DNA from: Nocardioides alpinus
GTDB lineage: Bacteria; Actinomycetota; Actinomycetes; Propionibacteriales; Nocardioidaceae
NCBI RefSeq assembly: GCF_900112035.1
Contig: NZ_FOKC01000005.1
Span: 62,001-126,000 of the forward strand
Direction: 5' to 3'
Length of the DNA: 64,000 bases
Shown here: piece after piece, positions 36,284 through 44,843 of the stretch
How positions within the stretch are numbered: position 1 is the stretch's first letter
Layout of the letters: each line of letters begins with the position of its first letter
Program-made: the position numbers and the translations under genes
The notes under the pieces: model-generated
What the model saw: the letters and a program-made list of their open reading frames with translations, nothing else
Databases searched by the model: none
What the model was told of the DNA's origin: nothing

Positions 36284-36404
36284 GGCGGTGAGCCACGCAG
36301 GTTCTGCGCCGGGCAAACCCGCCTCACGCACCGCTCGTACGCTCGTCCGTGGCGGTGAGCCACGCAGGTTCCGCGCCCCGAAAACCCGCCTCACGCACCG
36401 CTCG
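36284..36404. repeat. Two direct copies of a family B element
   Basis: Two related 54-bp copies at 36284-36337 and 36351-36404, separated by 13 bp. Each starts GGCGGTGAGCCACGCAGGTT and ends ACCCGCCTCACGCACCGCTC. Arms are only partly complementary, because the left arm carries a rearranged AGCCACGCAG in place of the canonical CGTGAGGCGG. They lie between bpa and the downstream quinone oxidoreductase gene, both on the minus strand. Confidence 0.8.
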
Positions 36405-36441
36405 GACGCAGTCGGACCGAGATCCGCCCGAGAATCAGGGA

Positions 36442-37410
36442 TCAGAGGGTCAGGACGAACTTCCCGGCGTGCCCGCCGTCCTCCATCGCCCGGTGCGCCC
36501 GCGCAACGTCCTCGAGCGGCATCGTCGCCTCGACGATCGGGCGGATCGCGCCGGAGGCGACCAGCGGCCAGACGTTCTCGACGACCCCGCAGCAGATCGC
36601 GGCCTTCTCGGCGAGCGGTCGCGCGCGCAGCGAGGTCGCGGTGACCGAGGCGCGCTTGCGCAGGAGGGCGTTGATGTCGAGCTCGCCCTTGGTGCCGCCC
36701 TGCATGCCGATGATCACCAGCCGGCCGCCGGTGGCGAGCGCGGTGACGTTGCGGCCGAGGTACTTCGCGCCCATGTTGTCGAGGATCACGTCGGCCCCGC
36801 CCGCCTCGGTGAGGACCTCGACGAAGTCGTCCTCGCGGTAGTCGATCGCGTGCGCAGCGCCCAGCGAGCGGCACAGCTCGAGCTTCTCCGGGGAGCCGGC
36901 GGTCGTGAAGACCTCGGCGCCGCGGGCCGCGGCCAGCTGGATCGCCATCGTGCCGATGCCGCCGGCGCCGCCGTGCACGAGGAACCGCTCGCCCTTCTGC
37001 AGGTGGGCGGTCATGTAGACGTTGGACCACACGGTCGAGGCGACCTCGGGCAGGCAGGCGGCCTCCACCAGGGAGACGCCGGCCGGGATCGGCATGACCT
37101 GGCCGACCGGCACGGCCACGCGGGCGGCGTACCCGCCACCGGCGAGCAGCGCGCACACCTCGTCGCCGACGGACCAGCCCTCGACGCCCTCGCCCAGCGC
37201 GGCGATCCGGCCGCTGCACTCGAGGCCCACGACCTCGGAGGCACCCGGCGGCGGCGGGTAGAAGCCCTGCCGCTGCATCGTGTCGGCCCGGTTGACGGCC
37301 GTCGCGACGACGTCGATGAGCACCTCCCCGGCCGCGGCGGTCGGCTCGGCGACGTCGCCGACGGACAGGACCTCGGGGCCACCGGCGCCGGTGGTCACGA
37401 CTGCGCGCAC
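36442..37410 (-). CDS. NAD(P)H-quinone oxidoreductase (zinc-independent MDR)
   Basis: 322 residues from GTG 37410. The MDR fold shows NRADTMQRQGFYPPPPGASE and VGLECSGRIAALGEGV in the substrate part and LVHGGAGGIGTMAIQLA as the NADPH loop. The zinc ligands of alcohol dehydrogenases are absent, placing it with quinone oxidoreductase/crotonyl-CoA reductase-like enzymes. The true substrate is unknown. It starts 4 bp after the DUF6457 gene stop, so cotranscription is likely. Confidence 0.9.
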   Translation of the reverse strand: MRAVVTTGAGGPEVLSVGDVAEPTAAAGEVLIDVVATAVNRADTMQRQGFYPPPPGASEVVGLECSGRIAALGEGVEGWSVGDEVCALLAGGGYAARVAVPVGQVMPIPAGVSLVEAACLPEVASTVWSNVYMTAHLQKGERFLVHGGAGGIGTMAIQLAAARGAEVFTTAGSPEKLELCRSLGAAHAIDYREDDFVEVLTEAGGADVILDNMGAKYLGRNVTALATGGRLVIIGMQGGTKGELDINALLRKRASVTATSLRARPLAEKAAICCGVVENVWPLVASGAIRPIVEATMPLEDVARAHRAMEDGGHAGKFVLTL

Positions 37411-37414
37411 GGAA

Positions 37415-37738
37415 TCAGTCCTCGTAGAGATCGGTGGAGTGGTCGACCGACGAGTCGTCGGGCACCTCATCGTCCACGTCGTCGGGGTCCGGGGCGTCGG
37501 CGGGGCGGTCCCAGCTCTCGGCGAGCAGCTGCGCCCGCGCGGCCAGCTTCTCGATCGCCTCGGGGTCGGACCCGCCGGCGCCCGCGGCATAGCCGAGGAG
37601 GTACGCCGTGATGGGCGCAGCGGTCTTCTGCACGTTCTGCGCCGCCACCCGGGCGAGGTCGAGGATCAGGCCCTCGTCGACCTCTGTCTCGACGTCGAGC
37701 GCGTCGGCGAGCTCATCGATCCAGTCGTGAAGATTCAC
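37415..37738 (-). CDS. DUF6457 domain protein
   Basis: 107 residues from GTG 37738; six residues upstream in frame lack support. A helical domain (LHDWIDELADALD, DLARVAAQNVQKTAAPITAY) is followed by an acidic tail (DPDDVDDEVPDDSS). In actinobacteria this domain sits next to, or is fused with, MobA-type guanylyltransferases, and here mobA ends 46 bp upstream on the same strand. A role in molybdenum-cofactor maturation is inferred. Confidence 0.8.
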   Translation of the reverse strand: MNLHDWIDELADALDVETEVDEGLILDLARVAAQNVQKTAAPITAYLLGYAAGAGGSDPEAIEKLAARAQLLAESWDRPADAPDPDDVDDEVPDDSSVDHSTDLYED

Positions 37739-37784
37739 GACCCCAATGTCTCGCACCCGACCGGCCGCGGCAAGGGATGGTGGC

Positions 37785-38375
37785 TCAGCCGCCTGCTGGT
37801 CCGCCCAGGTCGCGCAGGTCCGTCCACGAGTCGATGTCGACCGCCTCGTCCCCGTCCGTCGGGACCTGTGCCAGGCGCAGCGGCGCGAGCAGGCGGTGCA
37901 GCGCCATCCCGTGCTGCCCCTCCAGGTCGGGGCGTACGCCGGCCAGCGCGGCCGCGTCGAGCACCCCCGCGAGCTGCCGACGACCGTCGCCGTCCACCAG
38001 GAACGCGCCGTCGTGGCCCTCCGCGGCGTCGCGCAGGCGCCGCATCGTCGCGGGCGTGACGCGGGGCATGTCCACGGCCAGCACGCCGACCAGCCGAGGG
38101 CGTCGCAGCAGCGCGTCGACCCCGGTGAGGAGACCGGCGACGGGGCCGCCGCGGGGCGGGTCCTCGCAGACGAACGTCACCGGCCGCTGCGTGGGGACGC
38201 TGTCGGGCGCGACCACGACGACCTCGTCGGCGTCGACGAAGGCGTCGACCGCCAGCTCCAGGAGCGTCCGGCCGTCGAGCTCGATCCCGGCCTTGTCGAT
38301 CCCGCCCATGCGGGCCGCCGTGCCCCCGGCGAGGACGACGCCGGCGAAGCCACCCGCGGTGAGGTCGAAGTCCAT
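37785..38375 (-). CDS. mobA: Molybdenum cofactor guanylyltransferase
   Basis: 196 residues. The NTP-transferase signature VLAGGTAARMGGIDKAGIEL is at the N-terminus, followed by VGVLAVDMPRVTP (metal-binding Asp) and GRRQLAGVLDAAAL. MobA transfers GMP from GTP to molybdopterin, or CMP in related enzymes. No other moa or moe gene is close. It is divergent from the carbon-nitrogen hydrolase gene by 26 bp and is followed by DUF6457. Confidence 0.85.
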   Translation of the reverse strand: MDFDLTAGGFAGVVLAGGTAARMGGIDKAGIELDGRTLLELAVDAFVDADEVVVVAPDSVPTQRPVTFVCEDPPRGGPVAGLLTGVDALLRRPRLVGVLAVDMPRVTPATMRRLRDAAEGHDGAFLVDGDGRRQLAGVLDAAALAGVRPDLEGQHGMALHRLLAPLRLAQVPTDGDEAVDIDSWTDLRDLGGPAGG

Positions 38376-38401
38376 GCCCGCATCGTGTCAGTGTTGACCT
38401 C

Positions 38402-39169
38402 ATGAGCGATCAGCTGCGGGTCCGCGTCCAGCAGTGGGCGAGCGGCCTCGACCCCGCCGCCAACCGCGTACGCCTGGCACAGGGCGTGACCCCCGGCGCC
38501 GACCTGGTCGTGTTCCCGGAGGCGTTCGCCCGCGACTTCGGCGAGGCCGGCTCCGACGTGAGCCCCTTCGCCGAGCCGCTCGACGGGCCCTTCGGCCACG
38601 AGCTCGCCCACGTCGCCGACGCGGCGGGGTGCACGGTCGTCGCCGGGATGTTCGAGGTGGCCGAGGACCCCGAGCGGCCCTACAACACGCTTCTCGTCGG
38701 CGGGGCCAGCCGCGCGGCCTACCGCAAGATCCACCTCTACGACTCCTTCGGCTACCGCGAGTCCGACCGCCTCACCGGCGGCGCCACCGAGCCCGTCGTC
38801 GTCGAGGTGGCGGGATGGCAGGTCGGCCTGATGACCTGCTACGACCTGCGCTTCCCGGAGCTGGCGCGGCGCCTCGTCGACGCCGGTGCCGAGGTGCTCG
38901 TCGTCCCGTCGGCATGGCTGCCGGGTGACCGCAAGGTCGAGCACTGGCGCACCCTGCTGGCGGCCCGGGCCATCGAGAACACCTGCTTCGTCGTCGGTGC
39001 CGGGCAGCCGGAGCCTCGCTACGTCGGTCACTCGGCCGTCTACGGGCCGCTGGGCCAGACGTTGGCGGCGGCCGGTGGGGGCGAGGAGTCGCTGGAGGTC
39101 ACCCTGGACCGCGCCGACCTCGCCGCCGCGCGTCGTACCAACCCGTCCCTGGCCAACCGCCGGCTGTAA
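38402..39169 (+). CDS. Carbon-nitrogen hydrolase (nitrilase superfamily)
   Basis: 255 residues. The Glu-Lys-Cys triad is visible in VVFPEAFARD, AYRKIHLYDSF and LMTCYDLRFPELARRL. Such omega-amidase/deaminated-glutathione-amidase-like enzymes hydrolyse amides in metabolite repair; the precise substrate is open. The start ATG 38402 follows CCTC without a good ribosome-binding site. It is divergent from mobA. Confidence 0.9.
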   Translation: MSDQLRVRVQQWASGLDPAANRVRLAQGVTPGADLVVFPEAFARDFGEAGSDVSPFAEPLDGPFGHELAHVADAAGCTVVAGMFEVAEDPERPYNTLLVGGASRAAYRKIHLYDSFGYRESDRLTGGATEPVVVEVAGWQVGLMTCYDLRFPELARRLVDAGAEVLVVPSAWLPGDRKVEHWRTLLAARAIENTCFVVGAGQPEPRYVGHSAVYGPLGQTLAAAGGGEESLEVTLDRADLAAARRTNPSLANRRL

Positions 39170-39180
39170 CCTCGTCCGAC

Positions 39181-40371
39181 GTGTCTTCCCCCACCCCCGA
39201 CAACCCGCGCGGATCGTCCCGCGGCAAGCGGGCTGCCGAGCGGCCGACGTCGCGCCTGCGTCGGGGTCGGAAGGACGACCACAGGGATGCGGTCGTACCG
39301 ACGACCGAGCCCGCCCCGGTGGCAGCCCCGGCGCCGTCCGTGGAACCGTCCGGTCCCCAGCTCCCTCCCGAGGGACCACGACGCACCCTCCTGATCATCT
39401 GGTTCGCGGTCCTCGCGGCCGGCATCGCCGCGCTGGCCTGGTCGGCGCTCAGCGGCGCCCTCGGCGGCACCTCGGCCCTGGTCGGGTCGGCACCCGCGTG
39501 GGTGGACGGCGTGGGTGCTGTCGCCGTCGTGACCTCGCTGTCCTGGCTCCTCGCCACCCGCACTGCCGGGCGGGCGCTGGTCTCGGCCGGTCTCGCGCTC
39601 GCCCTGGGCGTCGCCAGCCTGCTGGTCGGTGGTCGGGTCCTGCCCACCGGCGCCGCGGTGATGACGTGCGTGGTCGGAAGCGTGTACGCCGTGATGGTGA
39701 CGGTGCCCGCGATCACGTGGTGGAAGGCGGGGCGCGAGGCGCTCGTCGCGACCGCGGTCGCTGCCGTGACCGCCTTCGCGGCCGTGGGCTTCGAGCCGAC
39801 CGTCGCCTCCGAGCGCTTCGACATCGTCGCCCTGCTGCTCGCGCTGGCCCTCGCCTTCACGATCGTCTACCGCCTCGGCGCCGGCCTCCACGGCCTCGGG
39901 CGACGCGGGCTGATCATCGTCGCGATCGGTCTGGCGGTGCTCTTCGCGACGCTGGCGTACGCCGAGCTGCTGCGGCGCTACGGCGCCCAGTCCGTGGTGT
40001 CCTCGATCCTCGACTTCGCCGATGCGACGTCGGCCCGGTTCGGCGCCTTCCCGCGACCGCTCGTCGTGCTCCTCGGCATCCCGGCGCTGGTGTGGGGCAC
40101 CCACGTGCGTGCGCGCCGCCGCCAGGGCTGGTGGGTGTGTGCCTTCGGTGTCGCTGCGACGGTGCCGCTGGCCTCGGGCCTCGTGGCGCCGGACAGCTCC
40201 TACGCCGAGGCGGGACTGCGCGCGGCGTACTCCGTGGTCCTCGGCCTCGTCATCGGCTACCTCGTCATCCGGGCCGACCTAGCGCTGACCGGCCCCAAGG
40301 GTCGAGGCGGTCGACGCGCCGAGGAGGCCGGACCGCACCGGCCCGAGCCCAGCCGCTTCGCCGAGCTCTGA
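39181..40371 (+). CDS. Polytopic membrane protein, unknown function
   Basis: 396 residues from GTG 39181. A basic, Pro/Ala-rich cytosolic N-terminus of about 65 residues precedes around nine hydrophobic segments (for example LLIIWFAVLAAGIAALAW, LVVLLGIPALVWGTHV, AAYSVVLGLVIGYLVI), with a basic C-terminal tail (KGRGGRRAEEAG). I do not recognise the family. It starts 11 bp after the carbon-nitrogen hydrolase gene. Confidence 0.75.
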   Translation: MSSPTPDNPRGSSRGKRAAERPTSRLRRGRKDDHRDAVVPTTEPAPVAAPAPSVEPSGPQLPPEGPRRTLLIIWFAVLAAGIAALAWSALSGALGGTSALVGSAPAWVDGVGAVAVVTSLSWLLATRTAGRALVSAGLALALGVASLLVGGRVLPTGAAVMTCVVGSVYAVMVTVPAITWWKAGREALVATAVAAVTAFAAVGFEPTVASERFDIVALLLALALAFTIVYRLGAGLHGLGRRGLIIVAIGLAVLFATLAYAELLRRYGAQSVVSSILDFADATSARFGAFPRPLVVLLGIPALVWGTHVRARRRQGWWVCAFGVAATVPLASGLVAPDSSYAEAGLRAAYSVVLGLVIGYLVIRADLALTGPKGRGGRRAEEAGPHRPEPSRFAEL

Positions 40372-40438
40372 GCGGTCCGGCCACGGTGGCGAGCGGCGAA
40401 AGGTCGGCTACGGCCGGGTAACCACTAGCGTCGCCGTC

Positions 40439-40666
40439 ATGGCCCGCCACACATCGCTCGAGATCGTCTCCGAGCTGGTCGCCAACGTGCTGGTCATCGA
40501 GGTCGCCGAGGGCGACCGCGTCGAGGCCGGTGACACCGTCGTGCTGCTGGAGTCGATGAAGATGGAGATCCCGATGCTGGCCGAGCGCGCCGGCACCGTC
40601 ACCGCGATCAAGGTCACCGTCGGCGACGTCGTGCAGGACGGCGACGTCCTCGTCGTCCTGGACTGA
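40439..40666 (+). CDS. Biotin/lipoyl carrier protein (TB7.3-like)
   Basis: 75 residues, a single biotinyl domain. The attachment lysine lies in ESMKMEIP, with conserved GDVVQDGDVLVVLD after it. Free-standing carriers of this size occur in actinobacteria (M. tuberculosis TB7.3) and may serve an acyl-CoA carboxylase. No carboxylase gene is adjacent. A short GC-rich gap of 67 bp separates it from the previous gene. Confidence 0.92.
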   Translation: MARHTSLEIVSELVANVLVIEVAEGDRVEAGDTVVLLESMKMEIPMLAERAGTVTAIKVTVGDVVQDGDVLVVLD

Positions 40667-40684
40667 GCGCCCTACGCTCCTGCC

Positions 40685-41356
40685 ATGACTCCCGCGCGCG
40701 CCCGGACGGTCCACCTGGTCGTGGCCGTCGTCGCCTGGGCGGCGCTCCTGCTCCAGCTCGTCCTGGTGGTGTCCGGCTCCGCCGTGCTCGTCGAGGACGA
40801 CCCGCCCGGCCTGGCAGCCCGGATCTACCGCTTCTTCGCCTACTTCACGATCCAGAGCAACCTGTTGGTGGCGATCGTCTCGACGGTCCTGGCGCGGGAC
40901 CCCGGCGTCGACCGACCCGTTTGGCGGCCGGTCCGGTTGGCCGGGCTCGTCGGCATCGCCGTCACCGGGCTCGTGCACTTCTTCCTGCTGCGCCCGCTGC
41001 TCGACCTCGACGGTGCCGACTGGGTCGCCGACAAGCTGCTGCACATGGTCGTGTCGGTCCTCGCGATCGCGGCCTGGGCCTGGGTGGGACCCCGCCCGCG
41101 GTTCCTCGTGCGGGAGGCGGCGTACGCGCTGTGCTGGCCCCTGGCGTGGCTGGCCTGGACGCTGGTCGTGGCCCAGGTCGGCGGGTGGGTGCCCTACCCC
41201 TTCCTCGACGCCGACACCGAGGGCTGGGGATCCGTCGCTGTGGTGAGCGTCGGGATCACGGTCCTCTTCCTGTTGCTCTTCGCACTGTTCGGCTGGCTCG
41301 ACCGCCGGCTGCCGGCCGCGCCGGTGAGCGGCTCCACCGACACCTCTCGCGGCTGA
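40685..41356 (+). CDS. Pr6Pr family membrane protein
   Basis: 223 residues with six membrane helices. Motifs include FAYFTIQSNLLVAIVSTVLA, TGLVHFFLLRPLL and VADKLLHMVVSVLAIAAWAW, typical of the Pr6Pr/FAR-17a (AIG1)-like group of six-helix proteins. Eukaryotic relatives hydrolyse fatty-acid esters of hydroxy fatty acids; the bacterial role is unknown. It begins 18 bp after the biotin carrier gene. Confidence 0.82.
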   Translation: MTPARARTVHLVVAVVAWAALLLQLVLVVSGSAVLVEDDPPGLAARIYRFFAYFTIQSNLLVAIVSTVLARDPGVDRPVWRPVRLAGLVGIAVTGLVHFFLLRPLLDLDGADWVADKLLHMVVSVLAIAAWAWVGPRPRFLVREAAYALCWPLAWLAWTLVVAQVGGWVPYPFLDADTEGWGSVAVVSVGITVLFLLLFALFGWLDRRLPAAPVSGSTDTSRG

Positions 41357-41408
41357 GGCTCACCCCGTCGGGCGAGGGCCTTGGAACGCCGGGGCTAGGG
41401 TCGAAGAC

Positions 41409-42419
41409 ATGGAATTTCGATACCTCGGCAACAGCGGACTGAAGATCTCCGAGATCACCTACGGCAACTGGCTCACGCACGGCTCGCAGGTGGAGAACGA
41501 CGTCGCCACCCAGTGCGTGCGCGCCGCGCTCGACGCAGGCATCTCGACCTTCGACACCGCAGACGTCTACGCCAACACCGCGGCGGAGACCGTGCTCGGT
41601 GAGGCACTCAAGGGCGAGCGCCGCGAGGGGCTGGAGATCTTCACCAAGGTCTACTGGCCCACCGGCCCGAAGGGCAAGAACGACACCGGCCTGTCCCGCA
41701 AGCACATCATGGAGTCGATCAACGGCTCGCTCGAGCGGCTGCAGACCGACTACGTCGACCTCTACCAGGCCCACCGTTACGACGTGGAGACCCCGCTCGA
41801 GGAGACGATGCAGGCCTTCGCCGACGTCGTCCGCCAAGGCAAGGCCCTCTACATCGGCGTCAGCGAGTGGACCGCCGACCAGATCCGCGCCGGCGTGGAG
41901 CTGTCGAAGGAGCTCGGCTTCCAGCTGATCTCGAGCCAGCCGCAGTACTCCATGCTGTGGCGGGTGATCGAGGACGAGGTGGTGCCGACCTCCGCCGAGC
42001 TCGGTGTCTCGCAGATCGTGTGGAGCCCGATGGCGCAGGGCGTGCTGTCCGGCAAGTACCTCCCCGGCCAGGCCCCGCCCGAGGGCTCGCGCGCCACCGA
42101 CACCAAGGGTGGCGCCGATATGATCTCGCGCTGGATGCAGGACGACGTCCTCACTGCGGTGCAGGACCTCAAGCCGATCGCCGACGACGCCGGCCTGACC
42201 ATGGCCCAGCTCTCCGTCGCCTGGGTGCTGCAGAACGACAACGTCGCCGCCGCCCTCGTCGGCGCCTCGCGCCCCGAGCAGGTGGCTGACAACGTCAAGG
42301 CCGCCGGCGTGAAGCTCGACGCCGACGTGATGAAGCGCATCGACGACGCCATCGGCTCCGTCGCGATCACCGACCCCGGCAAGACGGCGGAGGGTATGCC
42401 GAAGGCCCGCGTCGTGTGA
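41409..42419 (+). CDS. Aldo/keto reductase
   Basis: 336 residues. The TIM-barrel active site shows FDTADVYANT (Asp, Tyr), FTKVYWPTGPKG (Lys) and YQAHRYDVETPLE (His); NADPH contacts follow in VGASRPEQVADNVKA. It resembles the potassium-channel beta-subunit-like group of AKRs. The natural substrate is unknown. A family B palindrome follows 10 bp after the stop. Confidence 0.93.
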   Translation: MEFRYLGNSGLKISEITYGNWLTHGSQVENDVATQCVRAALDAGISTFDTADVYANTAAETVLGEALKGERREGLEIFTKVYWPTGPKGKNDTGLSRKHIMESINGSLERLQTDYVDLYQAHRYDVETPLEETMQAFADVVRQGKALYIGVSEWTADQIRAGVELSKELGFQLISSQPQYSMLWRVIEDEVVPTSAELGVSQIVWSPMAQGVLSGKYLPGQAPPEGSRATDTKGGADMISRWMQDDVLTAVQDLKPIADDAGLTMAQLSVAWVLQNDNVAAALVGASRPEQVADNVKAAGVKLDADVMKRIDDAIGSVAITDPGKTAEGMPKARVV

Positions 42420-42429
42420 TCTCCGTGTG

Positions 42430-42481
42430 AGCGGTGCGTGAGGCGGGTTCCGGACGCTCGGAACCCGCCTCACGCACCGCT
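42430..42481. repeat. Perfect family B palindrome between convergent genes
   Basis: The arms (42430-42452 and 42459-42481) are 23 bp each and complementary throughout, with a 6-nt loop. The left arm begins AGCGGTGCGTGAGGCGGGTT and the right arm ends ACCCGCCTCACGCACCGCT. It lies between the convergent aldo/keto reductase and MFS genes (42419 and 42498) and is a plausible bidirectional terminator. It is the cleanest member of the family in the window. Confidence 0.9.
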
Positions 42482-42497
42482 TCTGCGTGCCCCGGCC

Positions 42498-43763
42498 TCA
42501 CCCCACCCGCGTCACCCGGTAGCGCACGAACGCCGGCACCGCGAGCGCTGCCGCGACCGTGAACACCACGACCAGCACGCCTCCGCCCGCCGCGGCGACC
42601 GCGGCTCCGGTCACCGCGGCGGTCGCGCCGTGGGCCACGTCGGCGACGCGCGGACCGCCGGCGACCACGACGATGAAGATGCCCTGCAGCCGGCCACGGA
42701 CCTCGTCGGCCGCGGCGGACTGCAGCATCGACGTACGGAACGCGGCGGACGCCATGTCGGCGGCACCGCCGATGGCGAGCATGAGGACCGCGACGCCGAG
42801 CCAGAACGAGGGGGCGTACGGCGCCAGCATCGCGGCGACACCGAAGCCGATCATGGCCACTCCCCACACGAGGATGGCGATGATGACCGCAAGGCCCTGG
42901 CGGTCGACCCGCGACACCCAGCCGGACAGCACGCCGCCCACCACGGCGCCGAGCGGGATCGCGGCGAAGAGCAGAGCGAAGGCGAGGCCACCTTCGCTGG
43001 GTCCGCCGAAGGCGACGTCCGCCAGCTCGGGGAAGAGCGCCCGCGGCATCCCGAAGACCATCGCGATGATGTCGACGACGAACGACATCATCAGCACCGG
43101 CTGCGTCCGCAGGTAGCGGAAGCCGTCGATGACCGCCTTGATGCCCGGCGTCACGGTCGCGCCCATGACCGGGAGGGCCGGCAGGCCCACGACCGCGCCA
43201 AGGGTCGCGAAGAGGGTGATCGTGTCGAGAAGGTAGAGCCACGAGAAGCCCACCAGCGGGATGAGGGCGCCCCCGACCAGCGGACCGGCGATGCCGCCGG
43301 CCTGCATGACGGTCATGTTGAGCGAGTTGGCCGCGGGCAGGAGCTCCTTGTCGAGGATCCTCGGCAGCAGCGCCGACCGGGTCGGCTGGTTGACCGCGAA
43401 GAAGGCCTGCTGCACCGCGAAGAGGCACAGCAGCAGCCACACGTCCTCCGCCCCGAACGCCGCCTGCAACCAGAAGCCCGCGCTCGTGAGGATCAGTCCC
43501 ACCGTCGTGATCATCAGCAGCGTGCGCCGGTCGAACACGTCGGCCAGCGCGCCTCCCCACAGCCCGAAGACCACCAGCGGCACGAGGCCGAAGACGCCGG
43601 TCAGGCCGACGTACGCCGACGAGCCGGTCATCGCGTAGATCTGCGCGGGCACCGCGACCACGGTCAGCTGGGCGCCGATCACGGTGACGATGTTGGCCAG
43701 CCAGAGCCGCTTGAAGTGTGGGTTGGCGAGCGGTCGGGTGTCCGCCAGCAGTCGCCTCTCCAC
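42498..43763 (-). CDS. MFS transporter (EntS/MFS_3-like exporter)
   Basis: 421 residues from GTG 43763, twelve membrane helices. The motif A loop between helices 2 and 3 is GGALADVFDRRTLLMIT; KRLWLANIVTVIGAQLTVVA opens the protein. It groups by sequence style with EntS-like efflux pumps that export siderophores or drugs. No biosynthetic genes are near, so the substrate is unknown. Confidence 0.9.
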   Translation of the reverse strand: MERRLLADTRPLANPHFKRLWLANIVTVIGAQLTVVAVPAQIYAMTGSSAYVGLTGVFGLVPLVVFGLWGGALADVFDRRTLLMITTVGLILTSAGFWLQAAFGAEDVWLLLCLFAVQQAFFAVNQPTRSALLPRILDKELLPAANSLNMTVMQAGGIAGPLVGGALIPLVGFSWLYLLDTITLFATLGAVVGLPALPVMGATVTPGIKAVIDGFRYLRTQPVLMMSFVVDIIAMVFGMPRALFPELADVAFGGPSEGGLAFALLFAAIPLGAVVGGVLSGWVSRVDRQGLAVIIAILVWGVAMIGFGVAAMLAPYAPSFWLGVAVLMLAIGGAADMASAAFRTSMLQSAAADEVRGRLQGIFIVVVAGGPRVADVAHGATAAVTGAAVAAAGGGVLVVVFTVAAALAVPAFVRYRVTRVG

Positions 43764-43873
43764 CTCGGAAGGCTAGGTCAGCGCGGTCTCGCCCCTGCGC
43801 AGAGGCCGAGGCGCGGATGCCGCAGCGACCTATCATCGTCGCTGCCGGACGACACCGGCGACGGAGGAACGTG

Positions 43874-44779
43874 ATGGGCGCAGGACACGGCCACGGGCAC
43901 GGCCACGCGGGCGGTCGACACCGCTGGCGGCTGGCGGTCGCCTTCGCGCTGGTGGCGGCGTTCTTCGGCGTCGAGCTCGTCGTCGGTCTCCTCAGCGGCT
44001 CGCTCGCCCTGATCTCGGATGCCGGCCACATGGCGGCCGACGTGGTCGCCCTCGGCGCCGCGCTGGTCGCGACGAAGATCGCCACCCGTCCCGACGGCAC
44101 CGGTCGTCGTACCTATGGCTCCTACCGCGCCGAGGTCTTCGCCTCCGGCTTCACGGTGCTGATCATGCTGGGCGTCTCGGTCTACGTCGTCGTGGAGGCC
44201 GTACGCCGGATCGGCGAGGACGTGGCGGTCTCGTCCGGGCCGATGCTGGTCGTCGGCGCCCTCGGCCTGGTCGTCAACCTCGTCTGCCTGGCGCTGCTCC
44301 GCGGCGGCGCGCAGGAGTCGCTCAACGTCCGCGGCGCCTACGTCGAGGTGATGGCCGACGCGGCCGGGAGCGTCGGCGTGCTCGTCGCCGGACTGCTCGT
44401 CGGGCTCACCGGGGCCGGGCAGTGGGACACCGTCGTCGCCGTGGCGATCGGCGTCTTCGTCGCGGTCCGCGCCGTCATGCTCGGGGGGCAGGTGCTCGCC
44501 GTCCTGGGCCAGCACGCCCCGGACGACGTCGACCTCGACGCCGTCGTGCGCGACCTCGAGGAGGTCGCTGGTGTGGCCGAGGTCCACGACCTGCACGCCT
44601 GGACCCTGACGTCCGGGATGAACGTCGCCACGGCCCACCTCGTCCTCTGCGTCGGGGCCGACGCGACGGCGGTCCTCGGGGGCGCCCGGGCCACGTTGCG
44701 CGATGACCACGGGATCGACCACGCGACCCTCCAGGTCGAGGTCACGCCGGCCCGCGAGTGCCACGAGGCCACCTGGTGA
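43874..44779 (+). CDS. Cation diffusion facilitator (CDF) family transporter
   Basis: 301 residues from ATG 43874, with GGAGG six bases upstream. A His-rich leader (GHGHGHGHAGGRH) precedes six membrane helices. The first metal site is SDAGHMAAD (H-x3-D); the second reads EVMADAAGS, where the family His is Glu. A cytosolic ferredoxin-like domain (VAEVHDLHAWTLTSGMNVAT) ends the protein. It exports Zn2+ or a related divalent metal; the altered site makes metal choice uncertain. Confidence 0.93.
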   Translation: MGAGHGHGHGHAGGRHRWRLAVAFALVAAFFGVELVVGLLSGSLALISDAGHMAADVVALGAALVATKIATRPDGTGRRTYGSYRAEVFASGFTVLIMLGVSVYVVVEAVRRIGEDVAVSSGPMLVVGALGLVVNLVCLALLRGGAQESLNVRGAYVEVMADAAGSVGVLVAGLLVGLTGAGQWDTVVAVAIGVFVAVRAVMLGGQVLAVLGQHAPDDVDLDAVVRDLEEVAGVAEVHDLHAWTLTSGMNVATAHLVLCVGADATAVLGGARATLRDDHGIDHATLQVEVTPARECHEATW

Positions 44780-44843
44780 GGGGTGGTGCCACACTGAGCG
44801 CCGTACGCGCCGCTCCAGCACGGCGCCGCGAGACGAGGTGTGA

